The notes under the pieces were generated by a model, which saw only the letters and a list, made by a program, of their open reading frames with translations, searched no databases and was not told where the DNA came from. Both the position numbers and the translations under genes were made by a program. Below, one piece after another: positions 38,592 to 49,745 of a stretch of 64,000 nt of DNA. The stretch is taken from positions 1-64,000 of the forward strand of contig NZ_LGHZ01000021.1 of NCBI RefSeq assembly GCF_001266615.1, written 5' to 3'. The number at the start of each line of letters is the position of its first letter. The stretch's first letter is position 1. Origin of the DNA: Kluyvera genomosp. 1 (GTDB taxonomy: Bacteria > Pseudomonadota > Gammaproteobacteria > Enterobacterales > Enterobacteriaceae).

Positions 38592-41500
38592 TGATCGATC
38601 GCGGTAAATTTCGTTCGCTAACGCTGATTAACTGGAACGGCTTCTTTGCTCGTACCTTTGACCTGGATGAACTGGTCACCACGTTGTCTGGCGGGAATGG
38701 TGCGGGTAAATCAACCACCATGGCGGCCTTCGTCACGGCGCTGATCCCGGACTTAACCCTGCTGCACTTCCGTAACACCACGGAAGCCGGGGCGACCAGC
38801 GGTTCACGCGATAAAGGTCTGCACGGTAAGCTGAAAGCCGGTGTCTGTTATTCGGTGCTGGACGTGATGAACTCGCGCAACCAGCGCGTGGTAGTTGGCG
38901 TACGTCTGCAACAGGTTGCGGGCCGTGACCGTAAAGTGGACATCAAACCGTTCGCTATCCAGGGTCTGCCAACCTCATTCCAGCCGACCCAACTGTTGAC
39001 TGAAACGCTGAACGAACGCCAGGCGCGCGTCCTAACGCTCCAGGAACTCAAAGACAAGTTGGATACCATTGAAGGTGTCCAGTTCAAACAGTTCAACTCG
39101 ATTACCGACTACCACTCGCTGATGTTTGACCTGGGCATTGTGGCGCGTCGTCTGCGTTCAGCGTCTGACCGTAGCAAGTTCTATCGTCTGATTGAAGCCT
39201 CGCTGTACGGTGGTATCTCCAGCGCCATTACCCGCTCCCTGCGCGACTACCTGTTGCCGGAAAACAGCGGCGTGCGTAAGGCATTCCAGGACATGGAAGC
39301 CGCGCTGCGTGAAAATCGCATGACGCTGGAAGCGATTCGCGTGACGCAGTCCGATCGTGACTTGTTTAAACATCTTATTTCCGAAGCGACCGACTATGTG
39401 GCCGCTGACTATATGCGCCACGCCAACGAACGTCGGGTGCATCTGGATAAAGCGCTGGAGTATCGTCGCGAACTGTTTACCTCTCGCTCACAGCTAGCGG
39501 CGGAACAGTACAAACATGTGGATATGGCGCGTGAACTTCAGGAGCACAATGGAGCAGAAGGGGATCTCGAAGCCGATCACCAGGCCGCCAGCGATCACCT
39601 GAATCTGGTCCAAACCGCCCTGCGTCAGCAGGAAAAAATTGAACGCTATGAAGCGGATCTGGACGAGCTGCAAATTCGTCTGGAAGAACAAAATGAAGTA
39701 GTAGCGGAAGCGGCCGACCAGCAAGAAGAGAATGAAGCGCGTGCGGAAGCCGCTGAGCTGGAAGTGGATGAACTGAAAAGCCAACTGGCGGACTACCAGC
39801 AGGCGCTGGATGTTCAACAGACGCGCGCCATTCAGTATACCCAAGCGCTGCAGGCGTTACAGCGTGCAAAAGAACTTTGCCATCTGCCGGATTTGACTCC
39901 GGAAAGTGCGGATGAGTGGCTGGAAACCTTCCAGGCCAAAGAACAGGAAGCGACTGAAAAACTGCTGACCTTAGAGCAGAAGATGAGCGTTTCGCAGACG
40001 GCGCACAGCCAGTTTGAACAGGCCTTCAAAATCGTTGAGGCGATTAACGGCCCTCTGGCTCGTGATGAGGCCTGGGATATCGCCCGCGAACTCCTGCGCG
40101 ATGGTGTCAACCAACGCCATCTGGCGGAGCAGGCGCAACCGCTGCGTAGCCGTTTGAACGAACTGGAGCAGCGCCTGCGCGAACAGCAGGATGCCGAACG
40201 TCTGCTGGCTGATTTCTGCAAACGGCAGGGCAAGCAGTACGATATCGACGAGCTCGAAACCCTGCACCATGAACTGGAAGCGCGCATTGCGGCGCTGAGC
40301 GACTGCGTCAGCGACGCGCGTGAACAGCGTATGGCGCTGCGTCAGGAACAAGAGCAGCTGCAATCACGGATCTCGGCGCTGATGCACCGTGCGCCGGTAT
40401 GGCTGGCGGCACAAAATAGCCTGAACCAACTGTGCGAACAGAGTGGCGAGCAGTTTGAATCAAGCCAGGACGTGACCGAGTATCTGCAGCAGCTGCTGGA
40501 GCGTGAACGTGAAGCGATCGTTGAGCGTGACGAAGTCGGTACGCGTAAGCGTGCGGTCGATGATGAAATTGAGCGCTTAAGCCAGCCCGGCGGTTCTGAA
40601 GATCAGCGTCTTAATGCGCTGGCGGAGCGTTTTGGCGGTGTGCTGCTGTCGGAAATCTATGACGACGTAAGCCTTGAAGATGCACCGTACTTCTCTGCAC
40701 TGTACGGCCCATCGCGCCACGCGATTGTCGTGCCGGATCTGTCGCAGATCGCCGAGTATCTGGAAGGGCTGGAAGATTGTCCGGAAGATCTCTATCTGAT
40801 TGAAGGGGATCCGCAGTCGTTTGATGACAGCGTATTTGCCGTCGATGAACTGGAAAAAGCGGTTGTCGTTAAAATTGCCGACCGCCAGTGGCGTTATTCT
40901 CGCTTCCCGTCGGTGCCGCTGTTTGGCCGTGCTGCGCGTGAAAGCCGTATTGAAAGCCTACACGCCGAGCGTGAAGGGCTGTCTGAACGTTTTGCGACGC
41001 TGTCGTTTGACGTCCAAAAAACTCAGCGCCTGCATCAGGCATTCAGCCGCTTTATCGGCAGCCATCTTTCCGTGGCCTTTGAAGCCGATCCGGAAGCCGA
41101 AATTCGCAAGCTGAATACTCGTCGTAACGAGCTTGAGCGTGCGCTCAGCAGCCACGAAAGCGACAACCAGCAGCAACAGACGCAGTTTGAACAGGCGAAA
41201 GAGGGCGTTGCACTGTTGAACCGCCTGCTGCCGCGTTTGAGCCTGTTGGCTGATGAAACGTTGGCCGATCGCGTTGATGAAATTCAGGAACGTTTGGACG
41301 AAGCCCAGGAAGCTGCGCGCTTCATCCAGCAGCACGGTAATCAGCTGGCGAAACTCGAGCCGATTGCTTCCGTACTGCAAAGCGATCCGCAGCAGTTTGA
41401 GCAGTTAAAAGAAGATTATGCCTGGTCACAGCAGGTGCAGCGCGAAGCGCGCCAGCAGGCCTTTGCGTTGACAGAAGTGGTGCAGCGTCGCGCCCACTTT

Positions 41501-43039
41501 GGTTATTCTGACTCTGCCGATATGCTTTCCGGCAATAGCGATTTGAACGAGAAACTGCGTCAGCGTCTGGCTCAGGCTGAGACCGAGCGTAGCCGGGCAC
41601 GTGAAGCGATGCGTACCCACGCCGCGCAGGTCAGCCAATACAGTCAGGTACTGGCATCGTTGAAAAGCTCCTACGACACCAAAAAAGAGTTGCTCAACGA
41701 TCTGCACAAAGAGCTCAAAGATATCGGCGTCCGCGCCGATGCGGGGGCCGAAGAACGTGCGCGTGCACGCCGTGATGAACTGCATGCCCAGCTCAGCAAT
41801 AACCGTGCGCGTCGTAACCAGCTGGAAAAAGCACTCACCTTCTGTGAAGCGGAGATGGACAACCTGACCCGTAAACTGCGTAAGCTGGAACGTGATTATC
41901 TGGAGATGCGCGAGCAGGTTGTGACGGCGAAGGCTGGATGGTGCGCGGTGATGCGTCTGGTGAAAGACAATAATGTCGAACGTCGCCTGCATCGTCGTGA
42001 GTTGGCCTATCTTTCTGCCGATGATTTGCGTTCCATGTCGGATAAAGCGCTGGGTGCGCTGCGTCTGGCGGTCGCGGACAACGAACATTTGCGCGATGTA
42101 CTGCGTATGTCGGAAGACCCGAAACGCCCAGAACGTAAAATTCAGTTCTTCGTGGCGGTTTATCAGCATCTGCGCGAGCGTATCCGTCAGGATATTATTC
42201 GCACCGATGACCCGGTTGAAGCTATCGAACAGATGGAGATTGAACTGAGTCGTCTGACCGAAGAGTTGACCAACCGCGAACAGAAGCTGGCGATTAGCTC
42301 TCGCAGCGTGGCGAATATTATTCGCAAGACTATTCAGCGTGAACAAAACCGTATTCGCCAACTGAACCAGGGGTTACAGAATGTCTCCTTCGGCCAGGTG
42401 AACAGCGTCCGTCTGAACGTGAATGTGCGTGAAACTCACTCGATGCTGCTGGATGTGTTGTCTGAGCAGCATGAACAGCATCAGGATCTGTTTAACAGCA
42501 ACCGTCTGACCTTCTCGGAAGCGTTGGCGAAGCTGTATCAGCGCCTGAACCCACAGATTGATATGGGCCAGCGTACGCCGCAGACTATTGGTGAAGAGCT
42601 GCTCGATTATCGTAGCTACCTGGAAATGGAAGTTGAGGTTAACCGTGGTTCTGATGGCTGGCTGCGTGCTGAGTCTGGCGCGCTGTCCACCGGTGAAGCT
42701 ATTGGTACCGGGATGTCAATTCTGGTGATGGTCGTTCAGAGTTGGGAAGATGAAGCGCGTCGTCTGCGCGGCAAAGATCTGTCGCCGTGTCGTCTGCTGT
42801 TCCTCGATGAAGCTGCGCGTCTTGATGCCCGCTCGATTGCTACGCTATTCGAACTGTGTGAACGTTTGGAAATGCAGCTGATTATCGCGGCACCAGAAAA
42901 CATCAGTCCGGAGAAAGGGACAACCTACAAACTGGTACGTAAAGTGGTGAATAACCACGAGCATGTGCATGTGGTTGGCCTAAGAGGCTTTGCGGCCCAG
43001 CTTCCTGAAACATTGCCAGGCACGGCCGACGCATCGTAG
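38591..43039 (+). CDS. mukB: chromosome partition protein MukB (SMC-like ATPase)
   Basis: Large subunit of the MukBEF condensin that extrudes DNA loops and organises the chromosome. The 1482 residues (1486 in E. coli) have an N-terminal head with Walker [10 protein letters not shown] (from residue 34) and a long coiled coil from about 290 rich in Q, E, L and R. The hinge lies around 650-800 ([19 protein letters not shown]) and a second coiled coil reaches about 1240. The C-terminal head has the signature [10 protein letters not shown] and Walker [14 protein letters not shown]. It is the last gene of cmoM-mukFEB, with a terminator about 115 bases later. Confidence 0.98.
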   Translation: MIDRGKFRSLTLINWNGFFARTFDLDELVTTLSGGNGAGKSTTMAAFVTALIPDLTLLHFRNTTEAGATSGSRDKGLHGKLKAGVCYSVLDVMNSRNQRVVVGVRLQQVAGRDRKVDIKPFAIQGLPTSFQPTQLLTETLNERQARVLTLQELKDKLDTIEGVQFKQFNSITDYHSLMFDLGIVARRLRSASDRSKFYRLIEASLYGGISSAITRSLRDYLLPENSGVRKAFQDMEAALRENRMTLEAIRVTQSDRDLFKHLISEATDYVAADYMRHANERRVHLDKALEYRRELFTSRSQLAAEQYKHVDMARELQEHNGAEGDLEADHQAASDHLNLVQTALRQQEKIERYEADLDELQIRLEEQNEVVAEAADQQEENEARAEAAELEVDELKSQLADYQQALDVQQTRAIQYTQALQALQRAKELCHLPDLTPESADEWLETFQAKEQEATEKLLTLEQKMSVSQTAHSQFEQAFKIVEAINGPLARDEAWDIARELLRDGVNQRHLAEQAQPLRSRLNELEQRLREQQDAERLLADFCKRQGKQYDIDELETLHHELEARIAALSDCVSDAREQRMALRQEQEQLQSRISALMHRAPVWLAAQNSLNQLCEQSGEQFESSQDVTEYLQQLLEREREAIVERDEVGTRKRAVDDEIERLSQPGGSEDQRLNALAERFGGVLLSEIYDDVSLEDAPYFSALYGPSRHAIVVPDLSQIAEYLEGLEDCPEDLYLIEGDPQSFDDSVFAVDELEKAVVVKIADRQWRYSRFPSVPLFGRAARESRIESLHAEREGLSERFATLSFDVQKTQRLHQAFSRFIGSHLSVAFEADPEAEIRKLNTRRNELERALSSHESDNQQQQTQFEQAKEGVALLNRLLPRLSLLADETLADRVDEIQERLDEAQEAARFIQQHGNQLAKLEPIASVLQSDPQQFEQLKEDYAWSQQVQREARQQAFALTEVVQRRAHFGYSDSADMLSGNSDLNEKLRQRLAQAETERSRAREAMRTHAAQVSQYSQVLASLKSSYDTKKELLNDLHKELKDIGVRADAGAEERARARRDELHAQLSNNRARRNQLEKALTFCEAEMDNLTRKLRKLERDYLEMREQVVTAKAGWCAVMRLVKDNNVERRLHRRELAYLSADDLRSMSDKALGALRLAVADNEHLRDVLRMSEDPKRPERKIQFFVAVYQHLRERIRQDIIRTDDPVEAIEQMEIELSRLTEELTNREQKLAISSRSVANIIRKTIQREQNRIRQLNQGLQNVSFGQVNSVRLNVNVRETHSMLLDVLSEQHEQHQDLFNSNRLTFSEALAKLYQRLNPQIDMGQRTPQTIGEELLDYRSYLEMEVEVNRGSDGWLRAESGALSTGEAIGTGMSILVMVVQSWEDEARRLRGKDLSPCRLLFLDEAARLDARSIATLFELCERLEMQLIIAAPENISPEKGTTYKLVRKVVNNHEHVHVVGLRGFAAQLPETLPGTADAS

Positions 43040-43153
43040 GGGACTGACGATGGCTTGATACGCGGTGTGCTATCGAGCTGTTTAGCGAAGATAATTAAGC
43101 GATAGTCTGGAGCGGAGCGGGCGGGGAAACACCCTCGGGTCCGAATACAGAAC

Positions 43154-43181
43154 AAAGGGCGACAATCGTGTCGCCCTTTTT
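43154..43181 (+). terminator. Rho-independent terminator of mukB
   Basis: AAAGGGCGACA, loop ATCG and TGTCGCCCTTT followed by TT, 115 bases after the mukB stop and 137 bases before ldtD. Confidence 0.9.
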
Positions 43182-43317
43182 GTTATCCCCTTTACGCTTA
43201 TATCGCGTTATTATCTTTAGACTTCTTTACATTTCACCGGGCAAAAATGTTTTTGTCTTTATATACTGAAGGTAAGCCCACGTTAGGGGTCTTCGTATAT
43301 ATAACAGGGGGCAAGGG

Positions 43318-45102
43318 ATGTTGCTTACTCAGAAAAATGGTCGTCGATTGTCAGCCGTAAGTTTGTGCCTGACAATGACATTTGCTCCACTGTTTACTGC
43401 TTTTGCAGATGAACCCGAAGTGGTTCCATCTGATAGCACAGCGCTGCCGGCGGAACCGTCTCCGGTTCTCCAGCATCCGGGATCTCAATCCGCTGCCATG
43501 GCAAGCCTTGTCGGGGGACAACCTCTGGCTGAAGGCGCAGCTGCGGCAAGCAGGGCTGAAATTCAGTCTCTTCTGCCGGCCGGATACCAACCCGTCTACC
43601 TTAATCCGCTGGTGACGCTGTATGCCGCGCGCGGAATGAAACCGATGTGGGATAACCGCGATGCGGTTCGTGCTTTCCAGCAGCAGTTGGCAGAGGTGGC
43701 GATCGCCGGTTTCCAGCCGCAGTTTACCCGTTGGGTTGAATTACTTACCGACCCCAACATCAGCGGTATGACTCGCGATGTGGTGTTATCCGATGCGCTG
43801 ATGGGCTATCTCCACTTTATTAGCGGTATTCCGGTACAGGGTAATCGTTGGTTGTACAGCGACAAGCCTTACACGTTGGCGACCCCGCCGCTGTCGGTTG
43901 TCAATCAGTGGCAGCTGGCGCTTGATAATGGCGCTTTGCCACAGTTTATCGCCGCACTGGCGCCACAGCATCCGCAGTATGCTGCCATGCATCAAGCGCT
44001 TCTGGCGCTGACAGGGGATTCGCGTCCGTGGCCAAAACTGACCTCCACCGTTTCTTTGCGTCCAGGCCAATGGAGTAGCGATGTTCCTGCGTTGCGCGAG
44101 ATATTGCAACGTAACGGTGCGCTGGATTCCGGGCCGGATATTGCGTTGCCTGGCGATAATATCGGTAAAACGAAAAAGACCGTGAAAAGCAGTCCTGCGG
44201 CCTACGACCAAACGCTGGTCGCCGCGGTCAAACGTTTCCAGGCGGCGCAAGGGCTGGGGGCTGACGGGGTTATTGGTGCGTCGACGCGCGACTGGCTTAA
44301 TGTCTCTTCTGCCCAGAGAGCTGGTGTTTTGGCGCTTAACATTCAGCGTCTGCGACTGCTGCCGGGGAAAGTCTCGACCGGTATTATGGTGAATATCCCG
44401 GCCTATTCGCTGGTCTACTACCTGAACGGTAATGAAGCGTTGGCTTCGCGCGTCATCGTGGGGCGTCCGGATCGTAAAACGCCAATGATGAGCAGTGCAC
44501 TGAATAACGTGGTGGTGAATCCACCGTGGAACGTCCCGCCGACGCTGGCGCGTAACGACATTCTGCCGAAGCTGCGTGACGACCCTGGCTATCTTGAGCG
44601 TCACAACTACACGGTGCTGCGCGGCTGGAACAGTAAAGAGGCTATCGATCCCTGGCGCGTAGATTGGTCAACGATCACGGCGTCAAATTTACCGTTCCGT
44701 TTCCAGCAGGCGCCAGGCGAACGTAACTCCCTGGGGCGTTATAAATTTAATATGCCAAGTTCGGATGCCATTTATCTGCATGACACACCGAATCATAATC
44801 TGTTCCAGAAAGATGCTCGGGCGCTGAGTTCTGGATGCGTGCGCGTAAATAAAGCATCCGATCTGGCTAATATGTTGTTACAGGATGCGGGATGGAATGA
44901 TGCGCGAATTTCTGATGCGCTGAAACAGGGTAATACCCGCTACGTTAATATCCGGCAGAATATTCCGGTTAACCTTTATTATTTGACTGCCTTTGTTGGT
45001 GCTGATGGTCAGACACAATATCGAACAGATATTTACAATTACGATGTGACTGCGCGATCCGGTGCACAGATTTTGCCAAAAGCGGAACAATTAATCAGAT
45101 AA
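43318..45102 (+). CDS. ldtD: L,D-transpeptidase LdtD
   Basis: Periplasmic, membrane-tethered enzyme (YcbB) that makes 3-3 crosslinks in peptidoglycan. In E. coli it is induced by envelope stress and can bypass beta-lactam-inhibited transpeptidases. The N-terminus has a signal or anchor ([24 protein letters not shown]). A peptidoglycan-binding helix bundle is visible as [27 protein letters not shown], followed by the YkuD domain. The catalytic motif [17 protein letters not shown] places the cysteine at codon 507. At 594 residues it is 21 shorter than the E. coli protein, and the shortfall lies before the catalytic Cys. It starts at ATG 43318 after a G-rich CAGGGGGCAAGGG. Confidence 0.96.
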   Translation: MLLTQKNGRRLSAVSLCLTMTFAPLFTAFADEPEVVPSDSTALPAEPSPVLQHPGSQSAAMASLVGGQPLAEGAAAASRAEIQSLLPAGYQPVYLNPLVTLYAARGMKPMWDNRDAVRAFQQQLAEVAIAGFQPQFTRWVELLTDPNISGMTRDVVLSDALMGYLHFISGIPVQGNRWLYSDKPYTLATPPLSVVNQWQLALDNGALPQFIAALAPQHPQYAAMHQALLALTGDSRPWPKLTSTVSLRPGQWSSDVPALREILQRNGALDSGPDIALPGDNIGKTKKTVKSSPAAYDQTLVAAVKRFQAAQGLGADGVIGASTRDWLNVSSAQRAGVLALNIQRLRLLPGKVSTGIMVNIPAYSLVYYLNGNEALASRVIVGRPDRKTPMMSSALNNVVVNPPWNVPPTLARNDILPKLRDDPGYLERHNYTVLRGWNSKEAIDPWRVDWSTITASNLPFRFQQAPGERNSLGRYKFNMPSSDAIYLHDTPNHNLFQKDARALSSGCVRVNKASDLANMLLQDAGWNDARISDALKQGNTRYVNIRQNIPVNLYYLTAFVGADGQTQYRTDIYNYDVTARSGAQILPKAEQLIR

Positions 45103-45284
45103 ATGAAGTAGTTCAGGTAATGTAGTTGTCGAATAAAAAGCAATGAAGCCAGCCTCGAACGTCCAGGGCTGGCGGATCTGCGCTGCAGGCCGCCTTGACG
45201 CTGGCTTTGATGCCCGGTAAGGTGCTTAACGTGCGCCGAAGTGCATATTTTTCGATCACATTTACTACTGTAGACCTGATTATC

Positions 45285-45836
45285 ATGGACAAATTTGACG
45301 CTAATCGCCGCAAACTGCTGGCGTTAGGTGGTGTTGCGCTAGGCGCAGCGGCCATCTTACCCACACCTGCATTTGCTACCCTCTCGACCCCACGTCCGCG
45401 TATTTTGACGCTGAATAACCTGAACACAGGTGAGTTGATAAAAGCCGAGTTTTTTGACGGCCGAGGCTATATTCAGGATGAATTAGCAAAACTAAACCAT
45501 TTTTTCCGTGACTATCGCGCGAATAAAATAAAGAGCATTGATCCTGCATTGTTCGATCAGCTCTATCGCCTTCAAGGATTATTAGGAACCAATAAGCCTG
45601 TGCAATTAATTTCTGGATATCGCTCCGTTGATACCAATAACGAACTGCGAGCGCACAGCCGTGGAGTAGCGAAACAAAGCTATCACACGAAAGGTCAGGC
45701 AATGGATTTCCATATTGAAGGCATTTCATTAAGCAATGTTCGCAAAGCAGCGTTATCTCTGCGCGCAGGTGGTGTAGGATATTACCCACGTAGCAACTTT
45801 GTGCATATTGATACCGGGCCGTTACGGCATTGGTAA
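45285..45836 (+). CDS. mepK: murein endopeptidase MepK
   Basis: Periplasmic zinc endopeptidase (YcbK, M15A family) that cleaves 3-3 and 4-3 crosslinks, so it acts on the bonds made by the neighbouring LdtD. The 183 residues start with a Tat leader (NRRKLLALGGVALG, ending TPAFA). The core has LISGYRSVDTN, the zinc-ligand pattern SYHTKGQAMDFHI and the final VHIDTGP. I chose the ATG at 45285 (MDKFDANRRK) because it places the twin-arginine at residues 8-9; the frame is open 30 codons further upstream. The leader has one extra Ala relative to E. coli. Confidence 0.95.
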   Translation: MDKFDANRRKLLALGGVALGAAAILPTPAFATLSTPRPRILTLNNLNTGELIKAEFFDGRGYIQDELAKLNHFFRDYRANKIKSIDPALFDQLYRLQGLLGTNKPVQLISGYRSVDTNNELRAHSRGVAKQSYHTKGQAMDFHIEGISLSNVRKAALSLRAGGVGYYPRSNFVHIDTGPLRHW

Positions 45837-45901
45837 CTCTAAGCCCGATCGTTGAGAGCCATTGATGGATCCTGACGGTGATGAGTATAAACAGGAGCAG
45901 C

Positions 45902-46549
45902 ATGAATTATCGCATTATTCCGGTTACTGCCTTCGCGCAAAACTGTTCGTTGATTTGGTGTGAGCAAACTAAACTGGCGGCGCTGGTCGATCCAGGTGGT
46001 GATGCCGAGACCATTAAACAGCAGGTTGCAGACGCCGGCGTGACGTTGCAGCAAATTTTGCTGACCCATGGTCATCTTGACCATGTGGGTGCGGCGGCGG
46101 AGCTGGCCCAGCATTATGGTGTGCCGGTGATTGGGCCGGAAAAGGAAGATGAGTTCTGGTTGCAGGGGCTGCCTGCACAAAGCCGGATGTTTGGTCTTGA
46201 CGACTGTCAGCCGTTGACGCCAGACCGCTGGCTGAACGAAGGCGATACGGTGAGTGTCGGTAACGTGAAGCTACAGGTGCTGCACTGTCCTGGTCATACT
46301 CCGGGCCATGTGGTCTTTTTTGACGATGCAGCGCGTTTACTGATTTCAGGTGACGTACTGTTTAAAGGCGGGGTAGGACGCAGCGATTTCCCGCGCGGCG
46401 ACCATGCGCAGCTGATTGATGCTATCAAGCGCAAGCTGCTGCCGCTGGGCGACGATGTGAAGTTTATTGCTGGGCACGGGCCGATGTCGACGCTGGGTCA
46501 TGAGCGTTTGCATAACCCATTCCTGCAGGACGAACTCCCCGTCTGGTAA
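45902..46549 (+). CDS. gloC: hydroxyacylglutathione hydrolase GloC (type II glyoxalase)
   Basis: Metallo-beta-lactamase-fold hydrolase (YcbL) that splits S-lactoylglutathione in methylglyoxal detoxification. The 215 residues contain [25 protein letters not shown] and the C-terminal IAGHGPMST metal-ligand motifs. The ATG at 45902 with AGGAGCA just upstream matches the E. coli start ([11 protein letters not shown]); the frame is open 8 codons further back. It follows mepK by 65 bp. Confidence 0.96.
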   Translation: MNYRIIPVTAFAQNCSLIWCEQTKLAALVDPGGDAETIKQQVADAGVTLQQILLTHGHLDHVGAAAELAQHYGVPVIGPEKEDEFWLQGLPAQSRMFGLDDCQPLTPDRWLNEGDTVSVGNVKLQVLHCPGHTPGHVVFFDDAARLLISGDVLFKGGVGRSDFPRGDHAQLIDAIKRKLLPLGDDVKFIAGHGPMSTLGHERLHNPFLQDELPVW

Positions 46550-46555
46550 GATAAT

Positions 46556-46582
46556 AAAAAGGCCGCGAATGCGGCCTTTTTT
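46556..46582. terminator. bidirectional terminator between gloC and aspC
   Basis: AAAAAGGCCGC, loop GAAT, GCGGCCTTTTTT. The A- and T-runs on both sides allow it to serve both convergent genes. Confidence 0.9.
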
Positions 46583-46619
46583 GTCTCTGCATAACGACCC
46601 GGCGCTGGCCGGGCGGAAA

Positions 46620-47810
46620 TTACAGGACGGCGACGATGGCTTCACACAGTGGTGCCATATTGTCAGGTGTCATTCCGGCAACGTTAATACGGCCAGAAGC
46701 GACGGCATAAACCCCAAACTCTTCACGCAGACGCAGCACCTGTTCTTTGGTCAGACCGCTGAAGGAGAACATGCCGTTCTGTTTGGTGATAAAGCTAAAG
46801 TCACGGCCTGCGCCTTTCTCCTGCAGCGTGTTCACAAACAGCAGACGCATGCGCTGAATACGCTGACGCATATCGGTGAGTTCTTGTTCCCAGATGGCGC
46901 GCAGCGCGTCATTGCTAAGAATAGTGGCCACCACGGATGCACCGTGGGCCGGAGGGTTAGAGTAGTTCGCGCGGATAACGGCTTTCATTTGGCTAAATGC
47001 ACGGTCAGCTGTTTCGGCGTCCGCGGTCACCAGCGTACAGGCACCCACACGTTCGTTATACAGACCGAAGTTCTTGGAATAAGAGCTCGCGACAATCAGC
47101 TCTTTATGCTGCGCGGCGAATGCACGTAGACCTTCAGCATCTTCCTCCAGACCACGGGCGAAGCCCTGATAGGCGAAGTCGAACAGCGGCAGCCAACCTT
47201 TTTCAATAGACAGCGCAGCCAGCTGCTGCCACTGCTCAAGCGTAGGATCAATACCGGTTGGGTTATGGCAGCAGCCGTGGAACAAAACCACGTCGCCTGC
47301 CTGAGCATCATTCAGGCTTGCCAGCAGCGCGTCGAAGTCCAGCGCGTGTTTTTCGGCGCTGTAATAGTTGTATTCACGCACTTCCAGGCCGGCTGCACCA
47401 AATACGCTTTTGTGGTTCGGCCAGCTTGGGTTACTTACCCAGATACGTTTCACGTCAGTGTTCTTCGCGAGGAAATCCGCCGCGACGCGCAGAGCGCCGG
47501 TTCCGCCTGGGGTCTGTGCGGTACGCGCGCGCTTGTCGCTGACGATTGCGCTGCCTTTACCAAACAGCAGCTCCTGCGTGCAACGACCGAATTCAGGGAT
47601 ACCATCAATACCGAGATAGTTTTTGGTGGTTTCGTTTTCCAGCAGATACTGTTCTGCTTTCTTAACGCTGGTCAGAACCGGTGTCTTACCGGTTTCATCT
47701 TTATAGACACCAATCCCGAGATTGATTTTTCCCGGGCGTTCGTCGGCGCGAAACAGATCGGCCAGGCCCAGAATCGGGTCGGCAGGGGCGGCGGTGATGT
47801 TCTCAAACAT
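46620..47810 (-). CDS. aspC: aspartate aminotransferase
   Basis: PLP enzyme of class I that interconverts aspartate and oxaloacetate and also transaminates aromatic amino acids. The 396 residues include the [10 protein letters not shown] motif, the PLP-lysine segment [15 protein letters not shown] and [13 protein letters not shown] chose the ATG at 47810 ([12 protein letters not shown]), giving exactly the E. coli length; the frame is open 23 codons further upstream. It lies downstream of ompF but behind the ompF terminator and has its own promoter-like sequence. Confidence 0.98.
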   Translation of the reverse strand: MFENITAAPADPILGLADLFRADERPGKINLGIGVYKDETGKTPVLTSVKKAEQYLLENETTKNYLGIDGIPEFGRCTQELLFGKGSAIVSDKRARTAQTPGGTGALRVAADFLAKNTDVKRIWVSNPSWPNHKSVFGAAGLEVREYNYYSAEKHALDFDALLASLNDAQAGDVVLFHGCCHNPTGIDPTLEQWQQLAALSIEKGWLPLFDFAYQGFARGLEEDAEGLRAFAAQHKELIVASSYSKNFGLYNERVGACTLVTADAETADRAFSQMKAVIRANYSNPPAHGASVVATILSNDALRAIWEQELTDMRQRIQRMRLLFVNTLQEKGAGRDFSFITKQNGMFSFSGLTKEQVLRLREEFGVYAVASGRINVAGMTPDNMAPLCEAIVAVL

Positions 47811-47850
47811 GACGAGGTTCCATTTATAAGTTCGGGGGAAATCCGCTATC

Positions 47851-47879
47851 AGGTTAACGGTAGATTTACAAAATGCCAA
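47851..47879 (-). promoter_or_regulatory. candidate aspC promoter
   Basis: Read on the minus strand: TTGGCA (47879-47874), 17-base spacer, TAACCT (47856-47851). A 6-bp inverted repeat (TAACGG at 47855-47860, CCGTTA at 47880-47885) encloses most of it. Confidence 0.45.
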
Positions 47880-47940
47880 CCGTTAGCGACAAAAAGCGCG
47901 GTGCTTTTCAAAAGTTACGATCTTCATCTTAGGAACGTAA

Positions 47941-47967
47941 AAAAGCAGGACCGAAGTCCTGCTTTTT
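47941..47967 (-). terminator. terminator of ompF with UUCG tetraloop
   Basis: On the minus strand AAAAGCAGGAC, TTCG, GTCCTGCTTTT, then TTACG. The loop closed by C-G is the very stable cUUCGg type. It lies 28 bases after the ompF stop. Confidence 0.92.
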
Positions 47968-47994
47968 AGGCATATAGCAGCGAGGGTCTGCTGA

Positions 47995-49173
47995 TTAGAA
48001 CTGGTAAACGATACCCACTGCAGCCTGGTCGTCGGTCGCCAGACCGGATTCAGCTGAGTATGCGTTGTCGTCCAGCAGGTTGAACTTGTACGCAGCGTAT
48101 ACGTTCATGTTCTTGTTGAAGTAGTACCAGGTACCGACTTCGATGTATTTAACCAGATCCGCGTCGCCGCCTTTGAAGTCGCCACGAGCGATCAGGTCTT
48201 TACCTTTGGACTGTACGTAGCCGATGGATGGACGCAGGCCGAAGTCGAACTGGTACTGAACCACAGCTTCGATGTTCTGAGTTTTGTTCGCGAAGTTGTT
48301 GTCTGGTTCACGAGTCATGTTCAGAGTTTCAGCGTACATTACCGCAGCGTAGACGTTGTTCGCGTCATACTTAGCAGCGGTAGACCATGCTTCAGCTTTG
48401 CTGCCGCCAGCGCTTGCCCAAGTGTGGGTCACGCCACCAAGGGTGGTGCTGCCTGGGTTAACCTGCGCGTTGGTGCGGTCTGCAACTTCATAACCTGCTG
48501 CCAGCGCGATACCGTTGCCGAAATCGTACTGTGCGGAGGTGCTGAAGCCGTCGCCGTTACCTTTAGCGCCGTTGCCGCCGTAGCCAACTTTATCAACGGT
48601 GCCGTCGGAGTTGAAGGTGGTCACGACTGGGTTGTTACGATCGTTTTTACCCTGATACTGCAGCGCGAAGCTCAGACCATCAACCAGGCCGAAGAAATCG
48701 CTGTTACGGTAGGTCAGCAGACCAGAAGAACGACCGTTCATGAAGTTGTCGGTTGCAGCCCAGGAATCGCCGCCCCATTCAACCAGCATATCGGTGTAAG
48801 CAGCTACGTCGTAGATGGCGCCGTAGTTACGACCGTAGTCGATAGAACCCGCGTCACCAAATTTCAGGCCAGCGAATGCCAGACGAGTTTTAGTCCCCTG
48901 GGAACCTTCCGCGTTGGAAGCATCCATGTTGTATTCCCACTGACCGTAACCGACCAGCTGATCGTTGATCTGGGTTTCGCCTTTAAAGCCGATACGCGCA
49001 TAAGTGGTATCTTCGTTGCTGGTGTCGCCGTTGGTGGTCCAAATGTGTTCACCAACTGCCTTACCATAGAAGTCCAGTTTGTTGGCATTTTTGTTGTAGA
49101 TTTCTGCAGCATTCGCTGCGCCAGCTACCAGCAGAGCAGGGATAACCACTGCCAGGATATTACGCTTCATCAT
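47995..49173 (-). CDS. ompF: outer-membrane porin OmpF (OmpK35-like)
   Basis: Trimeric general diffusion porin of 392 residues. A 22-residue signal ([22 protein letters not shown]) precedes mature [16 protein letters not shown]. Porin marks include the L3 constriction-loop region ([19 protein letters not shown]), [23 protein letters not shown] and the terminal Phe (GIVYQF) needed for BAM assembly. By position and leader it is ompF, but the body resembles Klebsiella OmpK35 far more than E. coli OmpF ([40 protein letters not shown]). A longer external loop around residues 185-210 ([20 protein letters not shown]) is present. The start MM with GAGGG about 10 bases upstream equals E. coli. Between asnS and aspC, with its own terminator. 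Confidence 0.96.
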   Translation of the reverse strand: MMKRNILAVVIPALLVAGAANAAEIYNKNANKLDFYGKAVGEHIWTTNGDTSNEDTTYARIGFKGETQINDQLVGYGQWEYNMDASNAEGSQGTKTRLAFAGLKFGDAGSIDYGRNYGAIYDVAAYTDMLVEWGGDSWAATDNFMNGRSSGLLTYRNSDFFGLVDGLSFALQYQGKNDRNNPVVTTFNSDGTVDKVGYGGNGAKGNGDGFSTSAQYDFGNGIALAAGYEVADRTNAQVNPGSTTLGGVTHTWASAGGSKAEAWSTAAKYDANNVYAAVMYAETLNMTREPDNNFANKTQNIEAVVQYQFDFGLRPSIGYVQSKGKDLIARGDFKGGDADLVKYIEVGTWYYFNKNMNVYAAYKFNLLDDNAYSAESGLATDDQAAVGIVYQF

Positions 49174-49320
49174 TATTTATTACCCTCATTAGGTTTTTTT
49201 TATAGACACTCTCGACTTTCGACAATTACTTCCGTCAATAAAAATTTACGGAACTATTGATGAGAGTTTGGTGTCTTTATGTGTCTGAGAGGCATCTTTC
49301 CATTCAAAACATTCTTTCGC
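49174..49320 (-). promoter_or_regulatory. ompF 5' leader and start-proximal region
   Basis: On the minus strand the leader includes GAATGGAAAGATGCCT, ACACATAAAGACACCAAACT and CTCATCAATAGTTCCG, then GAGGGTAATAAATA just before the ATG. These stretches match my recollection of the E. coli ompF leader closely, including the ribosome-binding part targeted by the sRNA MicF. The OmpR region lies directly upstream. Confidence 0.65.
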
Positions 49321-49386
49321 TAGCCTGAAAATGCTACAAACATCGAGAATGAGTAAGCAAAAGAAATAATGTGTAAGAATTTGTGT
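49321..49386 (-). promoter_or_regulatory. ompF promoter with probable OmpR sites
   Basis: Minus-strand elements TTCTTACACATTATTTC (near 49385-49369) and TTGTAGCATTTTC (49339-49327) line up with the E. coli OmpR-binding segments upstream of ompF (TTACATATT-like and TTTGTAGCACTTTC). Individual OmpR half-sites are too loose to define by eye. The rest of the 613-bp gap to asnS is AT-rich, with one clear inverted repeat at 49693-49711 and the asnS terminator. Confidence 0.55.
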
Positions 49387-49692
49387 ATTTTAAGGAACTT
49401 TGTGAACTAACTCAAAATTCTGAGATGCACGCGGAATAAATGAGCGATCGCTTATCTATCAATATGAATTTCTTATCTTTTATTCGCATAACGCTTTTTC
49501 TTATCGCATAGAGCGGATGAGTGATATTTTCCCTATGACATTTTTTGGCCGTCTGGATAGCTATGTTTTTGGCTAAAAAATATGCTAAGGCGTTAGCGAA
49601 ATCTTAGATGCAATAAAATGTCGGCTATTTTTTGTGCGAAATGATGACGGGAAATGGGCTGTAACAAAGTGGGGAAGGCGAGGTCTTGATGT

Positions 49693-49711
49693 TTAAGTTT
49701 GTTAAACTTAA
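49693..49711. repeat. 8-bp inverted repeat in the asnS-ompF gap
   Basis: TTAAGTTT (49693-49700), GTT, AAACTTAA (49704-49711): a perfect AT-rich dyad with a 3-base spacer. It is 35 bases beyond the asnS terminator and about 520 bp upstream of the ompF start. It has the symmetry expected of a dimeric regulator site. Confidence 0.6.
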
Positions 49712-49745
49712 TAAAGATTTCTTTACATAATCTGTCGACGGCGTA

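Noticed and set aside
41426-42361. 311-codon minus-strand ORF opposite mukB
   Set aside because: Lies wholly inside mukB, on the opposite strand, with no recognisable protein features.
48424-49260. 278-codon plus-strand ORF opposite ompF
   Set aside because: Antisense to a clear porin gene whose signal peptide and terminal Phe are intact.
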